Shown in pieces: positions 35,115-45,572 of a stretch of DNA of 61,935 nucleotides. The DNA comes from Planctomycetaceae bacterium (lineage in GTDB: Bacteria > Planctomycetota > Planctomycetia > Planctomycetales > Planctomycetaceae). Within the stretch, counting starts at the first letter, position 1; every line of letters starts with the position of its first letter. Below the pieces are notes generated by a model. It worked only from the letters and a program-made list of their open reading frames with translations, searched no databases and was not told where the DNA came from. Where the stretch lies: positions 1 to 61,935 of the forward strand of contig JAKFUF010000140.1 in assembly GCA_021732845.1 (NCBI GenBank). The letters are read 5' to 3'. The translations under genes were made by a program, and so were the position numbers.

Positions 35115-37148
35115 ATGGCCAATCCGCCGCCAAACCCCAGTGGTTCCGACTCGCCTCCCCCCAACTCTCCGCAGGCGCGACGGCCACGGCCCGAGCGGTC
35201 GGGGAATGTGTTGCTGTACCTCCTGGCAATGTCCCTCGTCCTGGTGGTGCTGGCCTTCTTCTTCAATCCGAATCAGAATTCCACCACTCTCTCCTACAGC
35301 GATTTTGAGGAAAAAATTGCCAAAGGGACGATCAATCCCAGCCAGATTTCCAAGCTGGTGGTGAGCCGACTGGCCATCAAATATCTGTACAAAGAGACGG
35401 TCCCCGAGGATGCCAAGGCAGAATCCAAAGCCGTGGTGCGCAGCGTGACAGTCCCCATCGCCGCACTCCCGTCAGAGACGGTCCACGAACTGCTCAAACT
35501 GCTCAAGACGAAGAATGTTCCGTGCGAAAGCGAATCGCCTTACCCAGAGTGGGTCCAGATTCTCTCCATCCTGGCAATCCCGATCATCCTCGTGACGTTT
35601 TTGTTCCTGATGATGCGGAAGATGACCGGCACTGGCAGCGCCATGCAGTTCGGCCGCAGTCGGGGCAAAATGCATGCTCAGGAAGATCTGGAAATCACCT
35701 TCGACCAGGTGGCGGGCATTGATGAGGCCGTGGAGGAACTGCGCGAGATCGTGGAATTTCTGCGTTCGCCCGGCAAATACCAGGCACTCGGCGGGCGCAT
35801 CCCGCGGGGTGTGCTGCTGGTGGGGCCTCCGGGAACCGGCAAGACAATGCTGGCCAAGGCGGTCGCCGGAGAAGCGGGCGTGCCGTTCTTCAGTCTGTCC
35901 GGCTCCGACTTCGTGGAAATGTTCGTCGGCGTGGGAGCAGCACGCGTCCGCGACATGTTCGCGCAGGCCGTGGCCCGGTCACCGAGCATCATCTTCATTG
36001 ACGAGCTGGATGCCTTGGGCAAAGTTCGCGGCAGCGGGATGCCCGGCGGTCATGATGAACGCGAACAGACGCTGAACGCGCTGCTCGTGGAGATGGACGG
36101 GTTCTCATCGGACCAGAGCGTGATTGTGATGGCCGCCACCAACCGGCCCGAGACGCTGGACCCGGCCCTGATGCGGCCGGGCCGCTTCGACCGCCATGTC
36201 CTGGTCGACAGGCCGGACGTGAAGGGCCGCGAAGCCATTCTCAAAGTGCATGCCAGCAAGATCAAGATCGACGAAAGTGTCGACCTGAAATACATCGCCA
36301 AGGCGACTCCAGGTTTTGTCGGAGCGGATTTGGCGAATCTGGTGAACGAGGCGGCGCTGTTGGCCGCACGTAAGAACAAAAACCGCGTCACCACTGCCGA
36401 GTTCGACGAGGGGATCGAGCGGGTGGTCGCCGGCCTCGAAAAGACCTCGCGGATCATCCAGCCCGACGAGAAACAGCGGGTGGCCTACCATGAATGTGGT
36501 CACGCGCTCGTCGCCTGCAGTCTGCCGCACACCGATCCCGTTCACAAGATTTCCATCATTCCCCGCGGCCTCGCCGCGCTGGGCTACACGATGCAGCGGC
36601 CCTCCGAGGACCGCCACCTGATGACCCAATCGGAACTCGAAAACCGCATCTGTGTGCTGCTCGGCGGCATTGCCGCGGAGCAACTGATGTATCAGGAGAC
36701 CTCCACGGGCGCGCAGAATGACTTGGAACGCGCCACCGACATGGCCCGTCGAATGGTCATGGAGTTCGGCATGAGCCCACGATTGGGCCGGGTGAATTAC
36801 CGCGACAGCGGCCGCACACCGTTCGCGCCGACCATGAACGTCTCCCCCAAAGACTATGCCCACAGCGAAGAGACCCTCCGTGAGATCGACTTGGAAGTGA
36901 AGCGGATCGTGGACTTTGCCGCCGTCACCAGCGTTGAAATCCTGACCAACCGCCGACCCGCCCTCGAGCAGATGTCCAAGGAGTTGTTTGAGAAGGAAGT
37001 CATGGATGCCGACCATCTGCGACGCATTTTGGACGACCACGCTTCGCCCCAGATCAAACCCGGGACGCATTCCGCCGCGGCCCCTGTCCCACCCGTGGCT
37101 CAGGACACCGGCGACAAACCGATTTTGAGAATTCCTGCCGATGGCTGA
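35115..37148 (+). CDS. ftsH: ATP-dependent zinc metalloprotease FtsH
   Basis: A 677-residue membrane AAA+ protease that degrades misfolded and regulatory proteins. It has two N-terminal membrane helices ([19 protein letters not shown], and [18 protein letters not shown]), Walker A GPPGTGKT (about 237-244), Walker [10 protein letters not shown], the second region of homology, and the zinc site HECGH (459-463). The ATG at 35115 starts [10 protein letters not shown]; an upstream TTG only adds four residues. The Pro-rich cytoplasmic N-terminus is somewhat longer than in E. coli. Confidence 0.96.
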   Translation: MANPPPNPSGSDSPPPNSPQARRPRPERSGNVLLYLLAMSLVLVVLAFFFNPNQNSTTLSYSDFEEKIAKGTINPSQISKLVVSRLAIKYLYKETVPEDAKAESKAVVRSVTVPIAALPSETVHELLKLLKTKNVPCESESPYPEWVQILSILAIPIILVTFLFLMMRKMTGTGSAMQFGRSRGKMHAQEDLEITFDQVAGIDEAVEELREIVEFLRSPGKYQALGGRIPRGVLLVGPPGTGKTMLAKAVAGEAGVPFFSLSGSDFVEMFVGVGAARVRDMFAQAVARSPSIIFIDELDALGKVRGSGMPGGHDEREQTLNALLVEMDGFSSDQSVIVMAATNRPETLDPALMRPGRFDRHVLVDRPDVKGREAILKVHASKIKIDESVDLKYIAKATPGFVGADLANLVNEAALLAARKNKNRVTTAEFDEGIERVVAGLEKTSRIIQPDEKQRVAYHECGHALVACSLPHTDPVHKISIIPRGLAALGYTMQRPSEDRHLMTQSELENRICVLLGGIAAEQLMYQETSTGAQNDLERATDMARRMVMEFGMSPRLGRVNYRDSGRTPFAPTMNVSPKDYAHSEETLREIDLEVKRIVDFAAVTSVEILTNRRPALEQMSKELFEKEVMDADHLRRILDDHASPQIKPGTHSAAAPVPPVAQDTGDKPILRIPADG

Positions 37149-37218
37149 CTGAAACCGGGACGGTGACTATACTGGAGAGGCACCTTGACGGTTGTCCATC
37201 GACCAGGCCCATCCTGCC

Positions 37219-38670
37219 ATGCAGCCACGACTTGAACACGCTCGCCTTGCGAGCCGCCGACAATTTCTCAAACAGTGCCAGACCGGACTGGGCGCAGTCG
37301 CTCTTGGTTCGCTGGCAGGGACTGCGCTGCATGCGGCAGATGCCGGTTCTGCCAACCCGCTGGCCCCCAAAGCTCCGCCGCTGCCGGCGCGGATCAAGAA
37401 TGTCATCTACCTGCACATGTCGGGGGCTCCTCCGCAGCATGAGCTGTATGAGTACAAGCCCGAACTGGTCAAGCACCACCTCAAACCGTGCCCTGACGAA
37501 CTGATGAAGGGCCAGCGGTTCCCCTTCATCAAGGGACACCCCAAGTTGCTGGGGTCGCCCTACAAGTTCTCGCAGCACGGCGAAAGCGGAGCGTGGCTCA
37601 GCGAACTGTTGCCCAACATCGGCACGCAGGTCGACGACATTGCTTTCATCAAGTCGATGAACACCGACCAGTTCAACCATGCCCCGGCGGAACTGTTCAT
37701 CTACACCGGTTCGCCCCGCAATGGCGGCGCGGCCATGGGCTCGTGGATCACCTACGGACTCGGTTCGGAAAGCCAGAACCTGCCGGGCTTCGTGGTCTTG
37801 ATCAGCGGCGGCACCGATCCCACCGGCGGCAAAGCGCTCTGGAGCACAGGCTTTCTTCCGTCCGTCTATCAAGGCGTGCAGTGCCGCACCTCCGGCGATC
37901 CAATTCTCTACGTCTCCAACCCCAAGGGAATGGATCGCGAAAGCCGCCGACGCAGCCTGGACACCCTCAAAGGCTTGAATGAACTCGAACTGCAGGAGTT
38001 TGGCGATCCGGAAACGCTGACCCGCATCAGCCAGTATGAACTGGCCTATCGGATGCAGATGTCGGTTCCCGATGTGATGAACATTGCCTCTGAGCCCCAG
38101 CACATCCAGGAGGCCTACGGCACCACGTCCGGTGGGTCGCTCGCCAACAATTGCCTGCTGGCCCGACGCCTGGTGGAGCGTGGCGTGCGTTACGTTCAGC
38201 TTTATGACTGGGGCTGGGATATCCACGGGACTGGTGCCGGCGACGACATCCTGACCGCGCTCCCGCGCAAATGCAAAGAGATGGACAAGCCGGTGGCCGC
38301 TTTGTTGCAGGATCTGAAGAAGCGCGGCCTGTTCGATTCAACGCTGGTTGTGTGGGGTGGAGAATTCGGCCGCACTTCCATGAACGAAGAACGCGGTGGC
38401 TCAAAATTCCTGGGCCGCGACCATCACCCGCACTGCTTTACCATTTGGATGGCAGGCGGTGGCATCAAGGGTGGCATGACGCTGGGAGAAACCGACGAAC
38501 TGGGCTATTTCATCGCGAAGGATCCCGTGGGTGTCCATGATCTGCAGGCCACGATTCTCCACCTGCTCGGTCTCGACCCATACCGCTTTTCCTTCCCGTA
38601 TCAGGGCTTGGACCAGCGCCTGATCGGTCCGTCGAACGAAGGAAAGGTGCTGACGCAAATTTTGGCGTGA
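37219..38670 (+). CDS. DUF1501 protein (HMSGAPPQHELYEYKP subtype)
   Basis: A 483-residue DUF1501 protein with Tat leader SRRQFLKQCQTGLGAVALG. The family metal/active-site-like motif is altered to LHMSGAPPQHELYEYKP. The C-terminal block is WGGEFGRTSMNEERGGSKFLGRDHHPHCFTIWMAGGGIKGG. An in-frame TTG at 37192 would add nine residues; the ATG at 37219 is preferred because the leader then starts MQPRLEHARLASRRQF. It is read 70 nt after ftsH without its usual partner. Confidence 0.88.
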   Translation: MQPRLEHARLASRRQFLKQCQTGLGAVALGSLAGTALHAADAGSANPLAPKAPPLPARIKNVIYLHMSGAPPQHELYEYKPELVKHHLKPCPDELMKGQRFPFIKGHPKLLGSPYKFSQHGESGAWLSELLPNIGTQVDDIAFIKSMNTDQFNHAPAELFIYTGSPRNGGAAMGSWITYGLGSESQNLPGFVVLISGGTDPTGGKALWSTGFLPSVYQGVQCRTSGDPILYVSNPKGMDRESRRRSLDTLKGLNELELQEFGDPETLTRISQYELAYRMQMSVPDVMNIASEPQHIQEAYGTTSGGSLANNCLLARRLVERGVRYVQLYDWGWDIHGTGAGDDILTALPRKCKEMDKPVAALLQDLKKRGLFDSTLVVWGGEFGRTSMNEERGGSKFLGRDHHPHCFTIWMAGGGIKGGMTLGETDELGYFIAKDPVGVHDLQATILHLLGLDPYRFSFPYQGLDQRLIGPSNEGKVLTQILA

Positions 38671-38704
38671 GTGTGCCCACGGGAAGGCCGAATCGGCTGC
38701 GCAG

Positions 38705-39208
38705 ATGAGGAAATTCGTGATGATCGCCGCCTCCGAACTGGCTGGATACTTCGCAGCCCACGCCATTTGGTGTGTGTCCGACGGAGTCACGCTGATCCCC
38801 ATGCTGGCCTATTCCAAAGGTGACGAGCGCCAAATGGAACGGATGGCACACGAGGAACTTTCCGAGGCCGTCGAGATTGGCAAAGAGAAACTTGAATTGA
38901 ATCCGATGGACGCCGAGGATGCCGTGCTGGCCTACGATGGGCGGATCACCATTGAAGACGAGAAACTTGATGCGATTCTCCTGGAACTGCGGGCTTACTT
39001 TACTCCCGCTTCCAAAGCCGTCATTGCGATTCCCTACACGCCCAAGTCACGACGCATGCTGTTCCGCGTTCACAAGCCCAAGCTCCTGGAGTGGGAGCAG
39101 TGCGACGACTTCGACATTGATGCGGTCTTCGAGGCCTTCTTCAATGGTGTCTCGGACCACGACAAGGGGTTCGAGATCTGGAACAAGTGTCTGGACGAGT
39201 CGAAGTAG
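38705..39208 (+). CDS. Unrecognised acidic cytoplasmic protein
   Basis: A 167-residue soluble protein, MRKFVMIAASELAGYF, with no recognised domain. It is acidic and mixed alpha/beta in character (AIPYTPKSRRMLFRVHKPKLLEW; DIDAVFEAFFNGVSDHDKGFEIW). It follows a DUF1501 gene by 34 nt and may be co-transcribed. Coding potential is good: codon use matches neighbours and no overlapping frame competes. Confidence 0.75.
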   Translation: MRKFVMIAASELAGYFAAHAIWCVSDGVTLIPMLAYSKGDERQMERMAHEELSEAVEIGKEKLELNPMDAEDAVLAYDGRITIEDEKLDAILLELRAYFTPASKAVIAIPYTPKSRRMLFRVHKPKLLEWEQCDDFDIDAVFEAFFNGVSDHDKGFEIWNKCLDESK

Positions 39209-39548
39209 GAATTGTCGCTCTGGCTGACGACCTCAATCCATCGGTGTGCCGGAACTCGTCCGCGCAGCCCAGGCCGTTCCACTCGACTCATGCTGCGGTG
39301 AGTGTCTGCCGGGTGGTCGTGGAGGGGGCAAAGTTGCCGGTATTGCCGCTGCTCGAAGCGACTGCCGAAGTGCCGCGCCCTCCCGCGTTTCCCTCCGCTT
39401 CTCGTCGAGCCAGCACACACCGAGCCTCGGGGCTTCCGTGCACGAAGTTGCAAACTCGATCGACTCCTCTAAGATGAAGGAGCGGGCTCCAGACGCCCGG
39501 CATCGCCCTCCCCCAATCCCGCCCCATTTTCGACCACTGTGGAGTGAC
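39209..39548. other. Gap before the adenylating-enzyme gene
   Basis: About 340 bp with no clear gene. The frame of the next gene stays open through it and contains an ATG at 39474, but the upstream translation is Arg/Pro/Ser-rich and unlike the enzyme, so I treat it as leader. Confidence 0.45.
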
Positions 39549-40682
39549 GTGACTGTGAGCAGCCTTTCCTCCGAGCTTCAGGCCAAAGTCACTGCCGCCA
39601 AAACGAAACTGGACGCACATGTCCGCGACATCGTTGAGTGGCATTTCAACCCGGCCACCGGATGCCCGTTCTGGCTGGAGAAGGCGAAGACGCTGGGCTT
39701 CGATCCGCGCAAAGAGGTGCAGAACTTCGAGGATTTGCGAAAATTCCCGTCCTTTGAAGACGAGTGGCTCCGCGGCGGCCCCATCGAACGCTGGATCCCC
39801 GCCGGGCTGAAGGGCAAACCCGTCTATGTGTTTGAAACCGGCGGAACCACCGGCATTCCCAAAAGCCGGATGCAGATCGACGACTGGAAAACCGACTACG
39901 AAAACTTCAGCGACACGCTCCCCGATGACAAGTTTCCTCGCGGCAGCAACTGGCTGATGCTGGGGCCATCCGGTCCCCGCCGACTGCGGCTGGCAGTCGA
40001 GCATCTTGCCCAGCACCGGGGCGGCATCTCCTTCTGCGTCGACCTCGATCCGCGGTGGGTGGTGAAGCTCATCAAGCGCGGCAACATGAAAGAGATGGAA
40101 GCCTATCGCGACCATGTGATCGACCAGGCGATCACCATCCTGTCCGCCGGGCACAACATCAAGTGCATGTTCACCACGCCAAAGCTGCTGGAAGCCCTGG
40201 CGACAAAGCTGATGGAACAGGGTTCGTGCGTCAAGCAGACCGGCATCACCGGGATTTTTTCCGGCGGCACGGAATTCACGCCGCAGTGGTATCGGTTTGC
40301 GACCGAGGAACTGCTGACCGATCCTGATGCGCCGGAAACCGGCCCCGTCTACATGACCCCCACCTATGGCAACACGCTGATGGGGCTGGCCTGCGGCAAG
40401 CCGTTTGACCCCAAGGACAACTACAAGATCACCTATTTCGCGCCGCAACCACGGGCGGTGATCGAAGTCGTTGAATTCAAGGACTACAACACGCCTGTCG
40501 CTTACGGGCAGACCGGACGTGTGAAGCTGACCACGCTCACCAAGGAAACATTCATCCCCGGCTTCATGGAGCGTGACGAAGGGGAACGCGAACTGCCGTT
40601 CGACAAGTATCCCTGGGATGGCATCAGCGGCACGCGACCATTCCATGAATATGCCAAGACCACAACCGTGGGCGTGTACTAG
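39549..40682 (+). CDS. LuxE/PaaK-like adenylating (acyl-CoA or acyl-protein synthetase) enzyme
   Basis: A protein of about 377 residues in the ANL adenylating superfamily. The phosphate-binding loop is FETGGTTGIPKSRMQ, with PTYGNTLMG as the adenine-region motif and a TGRVKLTTLT strand. The length and N-terminal ATGCPFWLEKAKTLGFDP resemble the LuxE/phenylacetate-CoA-ligase branch rather than large fatty acyl-CoA ligases; the usual C-terminal catalytic-lysine domain looks short or absent. The start is uncertain: GTG at 39549 or 39555 (GGAG is 4 or 10 nt upstream), or ATG at 39474. Confidence 0.75.
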   Translation: MTVSSLSSELQAKVTAAKTKLDAHVRDIVEWHFNPATGCPFWLEKAKTLGFDPRKEVQNFEDLRKFPSFEDEWLRGGPIERWIPAGLKGKPVYVFETGGTTGIPKSRMQIDDWKTDYENFSDTLPDDKFPRGSNWLMLGPSGPRRLRLAVEHLAQHRGGISFCVDLDPRWVVKLIKRGNMKEMEAYRDHVIDQAITILSAGHNIKCMFTTPKLLEALATKLMEQGSCVKQTGITGIFSGGTEFTPQWYRFATEELLTDPDAPETGPVYMTPTYGNTLMGLACGKPFDPKDNYKITYFAPQPRAVIEVVEFKDYNTPVAYGQTGRVKLTTLTKETFIPGFMERDEGERELPFDKYPWDGISGTRPFHEYAKTTTVGVY

Positions 40683-40694
40683 CCCCGTTAAACC

Positions 40695-40715
40695 CCACCG
40701 AGCTTGCCTCGGTGG
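40695..40715 (+). terminator. Hairpin after the adenylating-enzyme gene
   Basis: CCACCGAG and CTCGGTGG form a perfect 8-bp stem with a 5-nt loop, 12 nt after the stop codon. No clear T-tract follows. Confidence 0.5.
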
Positions 40716-40719
40716 TTCC

Positions 40720-40763
40720 GGGCCTGTGCACTACGCCAAAATTGTCACGTAGTGCAAAGGCCC
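40720..40763 (+). promoter_or_regulatory. Imperfect 16-bp inverted repeat upstream of the Rrf2 gene
   Basis: GGGCCTGTGCACTACG (40720-40735) pairs with CGTAGTGCAAAGGCCC (40748-40763) with one mismatch. It lies about 70 bp before the Rrf2 start. It could be a second terminator stem or the regulator's own operator; dyads are typical Rrf2 targets. Inference only. Confidence 0.4.
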
Positions 40764-40834
40764 GTTTCCATCGAGACAAGCTCGAAGGGGACTTCAGAAT
40801 TGCGGTCGCACTTATCTTTTGCCGGGCACGTCTG

Positions 40835-41278
40835 ATGTTCTCCCAAACCGTCGAGTACGCCCTGCGGGCGGTGGTGCATCTGGCCCATCAGTCGCCGACG
40901 GCGAGAACCACCGATCAGATCGCCGAGGCGACCCTGGTGCCGAAGGCCTATCTGTCGAAGGTGCTGCAGAACCTGAACCGCCATGGAATCGTCAATTCGC
41001 AGCGCGGTGTCCATGGCGGGATGACGCTGGCCAAGCTCCCGTCCGAACTGACAATTCTGGAAGTGGTCAATGCCGTCGAGCCGATTGGGCGGATTCATAC
41101 CTGCCCGCTCGGGCTGATTTCACACGGCGTCAAATTGTGCCCGCTGCACAAACGCCTGGACGACGCCCTCGCCACCGTGGAGGCGGCCTTCTCCAACACG
41201 ACCCTCGCGGAAGTCCTGGCCGAGCCAACCACAAGCATCCCGTTGTGCGAGTTCCCGCTGGCTGCGGTCAACACCTGA
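40835..41278 (+). CDS. Rrf2-family transcriptional regulator
   Basis: A 147-residue regulator with the Rrf2 winged helix: MFSQTVEYALRAVVHLAHQSP, DQIAEATLVPKAYLSKVLQNL, and the wing RGVHGGMTLAK. Cysteines lie in RIHTCPLGL, KLCPLHKRLDDA and IPLCEF, so an Fe-S or redox-sensing role like NsrR/IscR is possible, though the spacing is not the standard one. The frame extends upstream but translation of the hairpin region is not protein-like; the ATG at 40835 fits the family N-terminus exactly. Convergent with a DUF1501 gene 9 nt away. Confidence 0.9.
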   Translation: MFSQTVEYALRAVVHLAHQSPTARTTDQIAEATLVPKAYLSKVLQNLNRHGIVNSQRGVHGGMTLAKLPSELTILEVVNAVEPIGRIHTCPLGLISHGVKLCPLHKRLDDALATVEAAFSNTTLAEVLAEPTTSIPLCEFPLAAVNT

Positions 41279-41287
41279 GCGTCAGGC

Positions 41288-42775
41288 TCACGACAGAATT
41301 GCCTGGACGACTTCGCCCTCCACATCGGTCAGGCGGCGTTCAATGCCGTTGTGGTAGTAGCTCAGACGTTCGTGATCCAAGCCCAGGATGTGCAGGATGG
41401 TGGCGTGGAAATCGTGCGTGGTGACGATGTTCTCCGCCGCCTTGTAACCAAACTCATCCGTGGCTCCATAGGTCAATGGAGCTTTCACGCCGGCACCGGC
41501 CATCCACGCGGTGAAGCCGGCCGGATTGTGGTCCCGGCCGCTGGCTCCCTGCTGAAACGTCGGCATGCGACCAAACTCAGTGCAGAACACCACGAGTGTG
41601 TCCGCCAGCAGGCCACGCTGCTTCATGTCCTTCAACAAGGCCGCTGTTGGCTGGTCGAGGACGGGGCCATGCAGGCTGTACTGCTGATGAATTTGCTTGT
41701 GGCCGTCCCAGTTGCTGACCCCTTCGCCACCCGTCTGGTAGGCCCCGTTAAAAATCTGGACAAACCGCACGCCGTTCTCAATCAGCCGGCGTCCCAGAAT
41801 GCAGTTGCGGGCATAAGCCGCCTTGAGGTCTTCGACGCCGCCGCCCGCCGCGTCGGCCCCGTACATCTTGAGAATATGCGCGGGCTCGGTGGACAGGTCG
41901 CTCACGCGGGGCACGCTGAGCTGCATCCGCGCGGCCAGCTCATAACTGGCAATCCGCGCCGCCAGTTCAGAATCTCCCGCGAACCGTTGCTGATGACGGC
42001 GGTTCTGCCGCAGCAAGAACTCGCGCGTGGCTTCGTCCGCCTCCGGCGAAATCTCTTCTGGCCGCGCCAGGTTGCGAATCGGCTTGGCGGCGTTGAAATC
42101 CGTCCCTTGAAAGGCTGCCGGCAGGAACCCCGGCCCCCAGCAGTTCACACTCGATTGTGGTGTGCCACGGGGATCGGGAATGGCGACATACGCCGGCAGT
42201 TCGTCGTTCTCGCTGCCCAGCGCATAGGTCACCCACGCCCCAAAGCTGGGAAACCCATCCAGCGTGAAGCCGGTGCACATGTAGTTCTCGCCCGGGCCGT
42301 GCGTGTTGGTCTTGCCCTTCAGCGAGTGAATAAAACAGATGTCGTCCGCCATCGCCCCGAGCTGTGGCACAAGCTCCGAGATCATCTTGCCGCATTCGCC
42401 CCGCGGCCGAAACTCCCAGGGGCTGCGTGTCAGGTTGCCCTGCGCTCCCTGAAACGTGATCAGCCCCTCCGCGCCGGGCAGTGGCTGGCCATGCCGCTTG
42501 ATCAATTCCGGCTTGAAATCAAACGTGTCGATGTGGCTCAGCGCGCCGGAACAAAAAATCATCAACACATTCTTCGCCCGCGGCACCAGATGCGAAGGCC
42601 GCGACGCATGCGGCCGGGCGGCATCGATCTGCGGACGCAGCGGAGTTTTTCCAGAGAACCCAACCCGCTCCGTCTCCGCCCCCAGCAGACCCTGGTCGGA
42701 CAACACCTGGGCCAACGCGATCGGTGCCAGGCCCAGAGTCGCGTGCGAAAGGAAGGCGCGGCGGTTGAGAGACAT
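41288..42775 (-). CDS. DUF1501 protein ([16 protein letters not shown] subtype)
   Basis: A 495-residue DUF1501 protein. The leader is [19 protein letters not shown]. Family blocks are [38 protein letters not shown]-like central block and [34 protein letters not shown]. It is the fifth DUF1501 gene in the window and again has no DUF1549/1553 neighbour. Confidence 0.9.
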   Translation of the reverse strand: MSLNRRAFLSHATLGLAPIALAQVLSDQGLLGAETERVGFSGKTPLRPQIDAARPHASRPSHLVPRAKNVLMIFCSGALSHIDTFDFKPELIKRHGQPLPGAEGLITFQGAQGNLTRSPWEFRPRGECGKMISELVPQLGAMADDICFIHSLKGKTNTHGPGENYMCTGFTLDGFPSFGAWVTYALGSENDELPAYVAIPDPRGTPQSSVNCWGPGFLPAAFQGTDFNAAKPIRNLARPEEISPEADEATREFLLRQNRRHQQRFAGDSELAARIASYELAARMQLSVPRVSDLSTEPAHILKMYGADAAGGGVEDLKAAYARNCILGRRLIENGVRFVQIFNGAYQTGGEGVSNWDGHKQIHQQYSLHGPVLDQPTAALLKDMKQRGLLADTLVVFCTEFGRMPTFQQGASGRDHNPAGFTAWMAGAGVKAPLTYGATDEFGYKAAENIVTTHDFHATILHILGLDHERLSYYHNGIERRLTDVEGEVVQAILS

Positions 42776-42851
42776 TTTGAAGATGACCCAAGGACCAAGG
42801 CTTCAACGACCAATGGGTTTGATCATAGCCAAAGGGCGGATTGAAATGTCC

Positions 42852-44618
42852 TCACTTCGCTCCGAGTTCCAGCGCCGGATCGAAGTCCCTGGGCGGGTGT
42901 TCCGCATATTGCCGCGAGCGTTCCCACAGCATCCGCAGGGCCAGATCCTCGTCACCGGCAGAAAGTCGTGGCTCAAGCAGGGCACAAGTTTTGGCGAACT
43001 CGGCCGCTTCGAAATGGGCCAGCGCGGCTTCGTAAATGTCGCGTCTGGCCAGCCAATCCGCGTCAATCGTGCCTGGCTGGAGTTCATAGAGGTCGACCGA
43101 GTCGGTCAGCCCCACCGCCTTGACGCCCGAAAGCCGGCGAGTGGCAAACCCCTTGCCGAGAAACTGCCGCGTGGCATTGGTGATCAGCATCGGCACGCCG
43201 AGTTGCTTCGTCGCACCTTCGACGCGGCTGGCGAGATTGACGGTGTGGCCCAGCGGTCCGTAGTGCAGCTTGTACCGGCTGCCGGTGTTGCCCACCATCG
43301 CCCGTCCCGTGTTGACGCCCACTCCCAGCCGCAGCGTTTCGCCCAGCCGCGCGCCCCACTGGGCATTCAGCGCGGGCATCTCATTCAGGAGGGCCAGTCC
43401 GGCGCGGCAGGCGAGCGTGCGATGATCAGGCTGGTCGAGCGGAGCGTTCCACATGGCCAGCAGGCCATCGCCCAGATATGTCACGAGGACCCCTTCGTAC
43501 TCGCGGATCCGCAGCGTGAGCCGGTCCATGATCGACTCGACCAGATCGCACGTCAGACTGGCCGTGAGTTTTTCGGCGATCCGGGAGAAGCCACGCAGGT
43601 CCGCGAACAATACCGAAATCTCCCGATCACGGCCGGCGAGCAGGCTGGGGTCGCGGTCCAGCGCGCGGGCCAGTTCGGGAGAAAAGAACTGCTCGAACAG
43701 GATGTGCTGCCGCGCCGCCTGCGATTCGACCTCGACCCGTGCCAGTCCGGCAGCCACGGCTGCCGCCAACACCTGCACGACCTGGGCTTCGAGCGGCTTG
43801 ATGTCGACATGCAGCCCGTGGCACGCGGATGTGCGGGCTCCATAGACCGCCCCCACGACCTCGTCGGTTTCCGAATCGAACACCGGCGAGGCGACCACCG
43901 AGGAGACTTCCGACAGACTGTGCGACGGGTTGAGATCGGGAAGCTGAAAGAAGGTGCGGCGTTCCTTGATCAAATGATCGAGAATCCGCTGGCTGAAAGT
44001 GACGCGAATCGCGGGGTCGACTGACCAGCTCGCGGCCGTCTGCCAGCCTCCGGAGTCCCGCAGCAGCACGATCCCAAAATCGAGCCCCACGAGTTCCACG
44101 ACCGCCCGCGCGGTCTCCTCATAGAAGGCCGACGATCCCGCCGCCGCTCTTTGGACGGCAATGATCGTCTCAAACCAGTTCAGCAGCGTGGCCGCATCCG
44201 GCACCTGGGTCAGGTTCGGCAGTGGCAGGTTACGCGGCAGATCCTTGAAATGCACCGGCTGCATCACCGTCATCAACGGCGTGTCGTCCTCCGGTTCCTG
44301 GACGGAGATGATGGTCGTGCCGACAACCAGCCGCGCGGGAAGCTGGATCTCGACCCGCTCGCCGGGGGCCACCGCATGCCGCGGCGGAATGTCGATGATG
44401 ACCCGCTTGCTGAGGTTGGTGACCGCGATCCTGGAGGCCGCGAGAACCTCCAGGCGCAACTGCTCGCGGGAGACGTAGTCATCGACCAACGTCACCCAGG
44501 TGCGCCCATCGTGACGGTTGACTCCGGGCGTGCCGGAAAATCGGCCAAATTCCAGCGGACCGGCTTCATCCGTCAATTTCAGCGACTGCTGCTGATTTTC
44601 AACCTGAATCTGCAACAT
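42852..44618 (-). CDS. FHA-GAF-class III adenylate/guanylate cyclase
   Basis: A 588-residue signalling protein. Residues about 1-105 look like an FHA phosphopeptide-binding domain (FGRFSG, VSREQLRLEV), but the usual SxxH histidine is replaced. A GAF-like sensor follows (about 150-310). A class III nucleotide cyclase domain starts at about 332 (ISVLFADLRGFSRIAEKL, VTYLGDGLLAMWNAP, LGVGVNTGRAMVGNTGS). No membrane segment is seen, so it is cytoplasmic. Product (cAMP or cGMP) cannot be told from sequence alone. Confidence 0.88.
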   Translation of the reverse strand: MLQIQVENQQQSLKLTDEAGPLEFGRFSGTPGVNRHDGRTWVTLVDDYVSREQLRLEVLAASRIAVTNLSKRVIIDIPPRHAVAPGERVEIQLPARLVVGTTIISVQEPEDDTPLMTVMQPVHFKDLPRNLPLPNLTQVPDAATLLNWFETIIAVQRAAAGSSAFYEETARAVVELVGLDFGIVLLRDSGGWQTAASWSVDPAIRVTFSQRILDHLIKERRTFFQLPDLNPSHSLSEVSSVVASPVFDSETDEVVGAVYGARTSACHGLHVDIKPLEAQVVQVLAAAVAAGLARVEVESQAARQHILFEQFFSPELARALDRDPSLLAGRDREISVLFADLRGFSRIAEKLTASLTCDLVESIMDRLTLRIREYEGVLVTYLGDGLLAMWNAPLDQPDHRTLACRAGLALLNEMPALNAQWGARLGETLRLGVGVNTGRAMVGNTGSRYKLHYGPLGHTVNLASRVEGATKQLGVPMLITNATRQFLGKGFATRRLSGVKAVGLTDSVDLYELQPGTIDADWLARRDIYEAALAHFEAAEFAKTCALLEPRLSAGDEDLALRMLWERSRQYAEHPPRDFDPALELGAK

Positions 44619-44771
44619 GCAGGAATGGTCCGCTGCGCCGAGAATTCGGTCAAGTTCACTTCAACCCGGTGGAACTGGACAGGTTACCAGATTTTAAGAA
44701 TTGCCGCCCGACCAACACAGGTGAGACTTGAGCAGAAACCGGTCGTTTTTGGGTGACGGAAACAACGCGGG

Positions 44772-45479
44772 TCAAGCGGAAATGTAGATTGTGGGATCGG
44801 CGACATCCGCCGCTTTGAACCCCTGGCTCCGCAGCAGGCAGGCATCGCATTGGCCGCAGGCCCGGCCGCTTTCGTCCGGGGCGTAACAGGTCGAGGTCAG
44901 CGAATAATCGACCTGGAGTTCACCGCCACGGCGAATGATCTCGGCTTTCGTCAATGAAATGAGCGGAACATGGATTCGAAACCTGCGTTGCCCTTCGACG
45001 CCGGCTTTTGTGGCCAGATTGGCCAGTGTCTCGAATGCCTGGATGAACTCTGGTCGGCAGTCGGGATAGCCACTGTAGTCCAGGGCGTTCACGCCCAGAA
45101 AAATGTCATCCGCCGGCAATACCTCGGCGAACGCCAGCGCCAATGAGAGGAAGACCGTGTTTCGCGCCGGAACGTAGGTCACGGGAATGCCCGTGCCCAT
45201 CTCCTCCAGGCTCCTGCCGACGGGAACAGCGATGTCATCGCTGGTCAGGGCGGAACCTCCAAACTGATGCAGATCGATGTCGACCATGCGATGCGAAGCG
45301 ACATTCCGGACAGAAGCAATGCGCCGCGCGGCTTCCAGTTCAAACGCGTGACGCTGACCGTAGCGAAACGTCAATGCATGCACGACGTAGCCCTCCGCCT
45401 GGGCGATCGCCAGCGTCGTGGCTGAGTCCAGTCCGCCACTCAGCAGGACAACTGCGTTTCGAGCTTCACTCATCTGCAT
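44772..45479 (-). CDS. queC: 7-cyano-7-deazaguanine synthase
   Basis: A 235-residue QueC that converts 7-carboxy-7-deazaguanine to preQ0 in queuosine synthesis. It shows the PP-loop [49 protein letters not shown], and the zinc cysteines [20 protein letters not shown]. Start is ATG at 45479 or the next ATG two codons on; a GTG precedes it. No other que genes are present here. Confidence 0.95.
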   Translation of the reverse strand: MQMSEARNAVVLLSGGLDSATTLAIAQAEGYVVHALTFRYGQRHAFELEAARRIASVRNVASHRMVDIDLHQFGGSALTSDDIAVPVGRSLEEMGTGIPVTYVPARNTVFLSLALAFAEVLPADDIFLGVNALDYSGYPDCRPEFIQAFETLANLATKAGVEGQRRFRIHVPLISLTKAEIIRRGGELQVDYSLTSTCYAPDESGRACGQCDACLLRSQGFKAADVADPTIYISA

Positions 45480-45572
45480 CACCGTGACGTTGGTCCATCT
45501 CGCTATTTTCCGGATTCAAAAGCTTCGCGACTTTGTCAAGATTTTTCGAGCCTCCCCTCAAAAGTGTCTGCG

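Noticed and set aside
39288-40646. 452-codon minus-strand frame opposite the adenylating enzyme
   Set aside because: The plus-strand product has a TGGTTGxxK motif; the minus frame has none.
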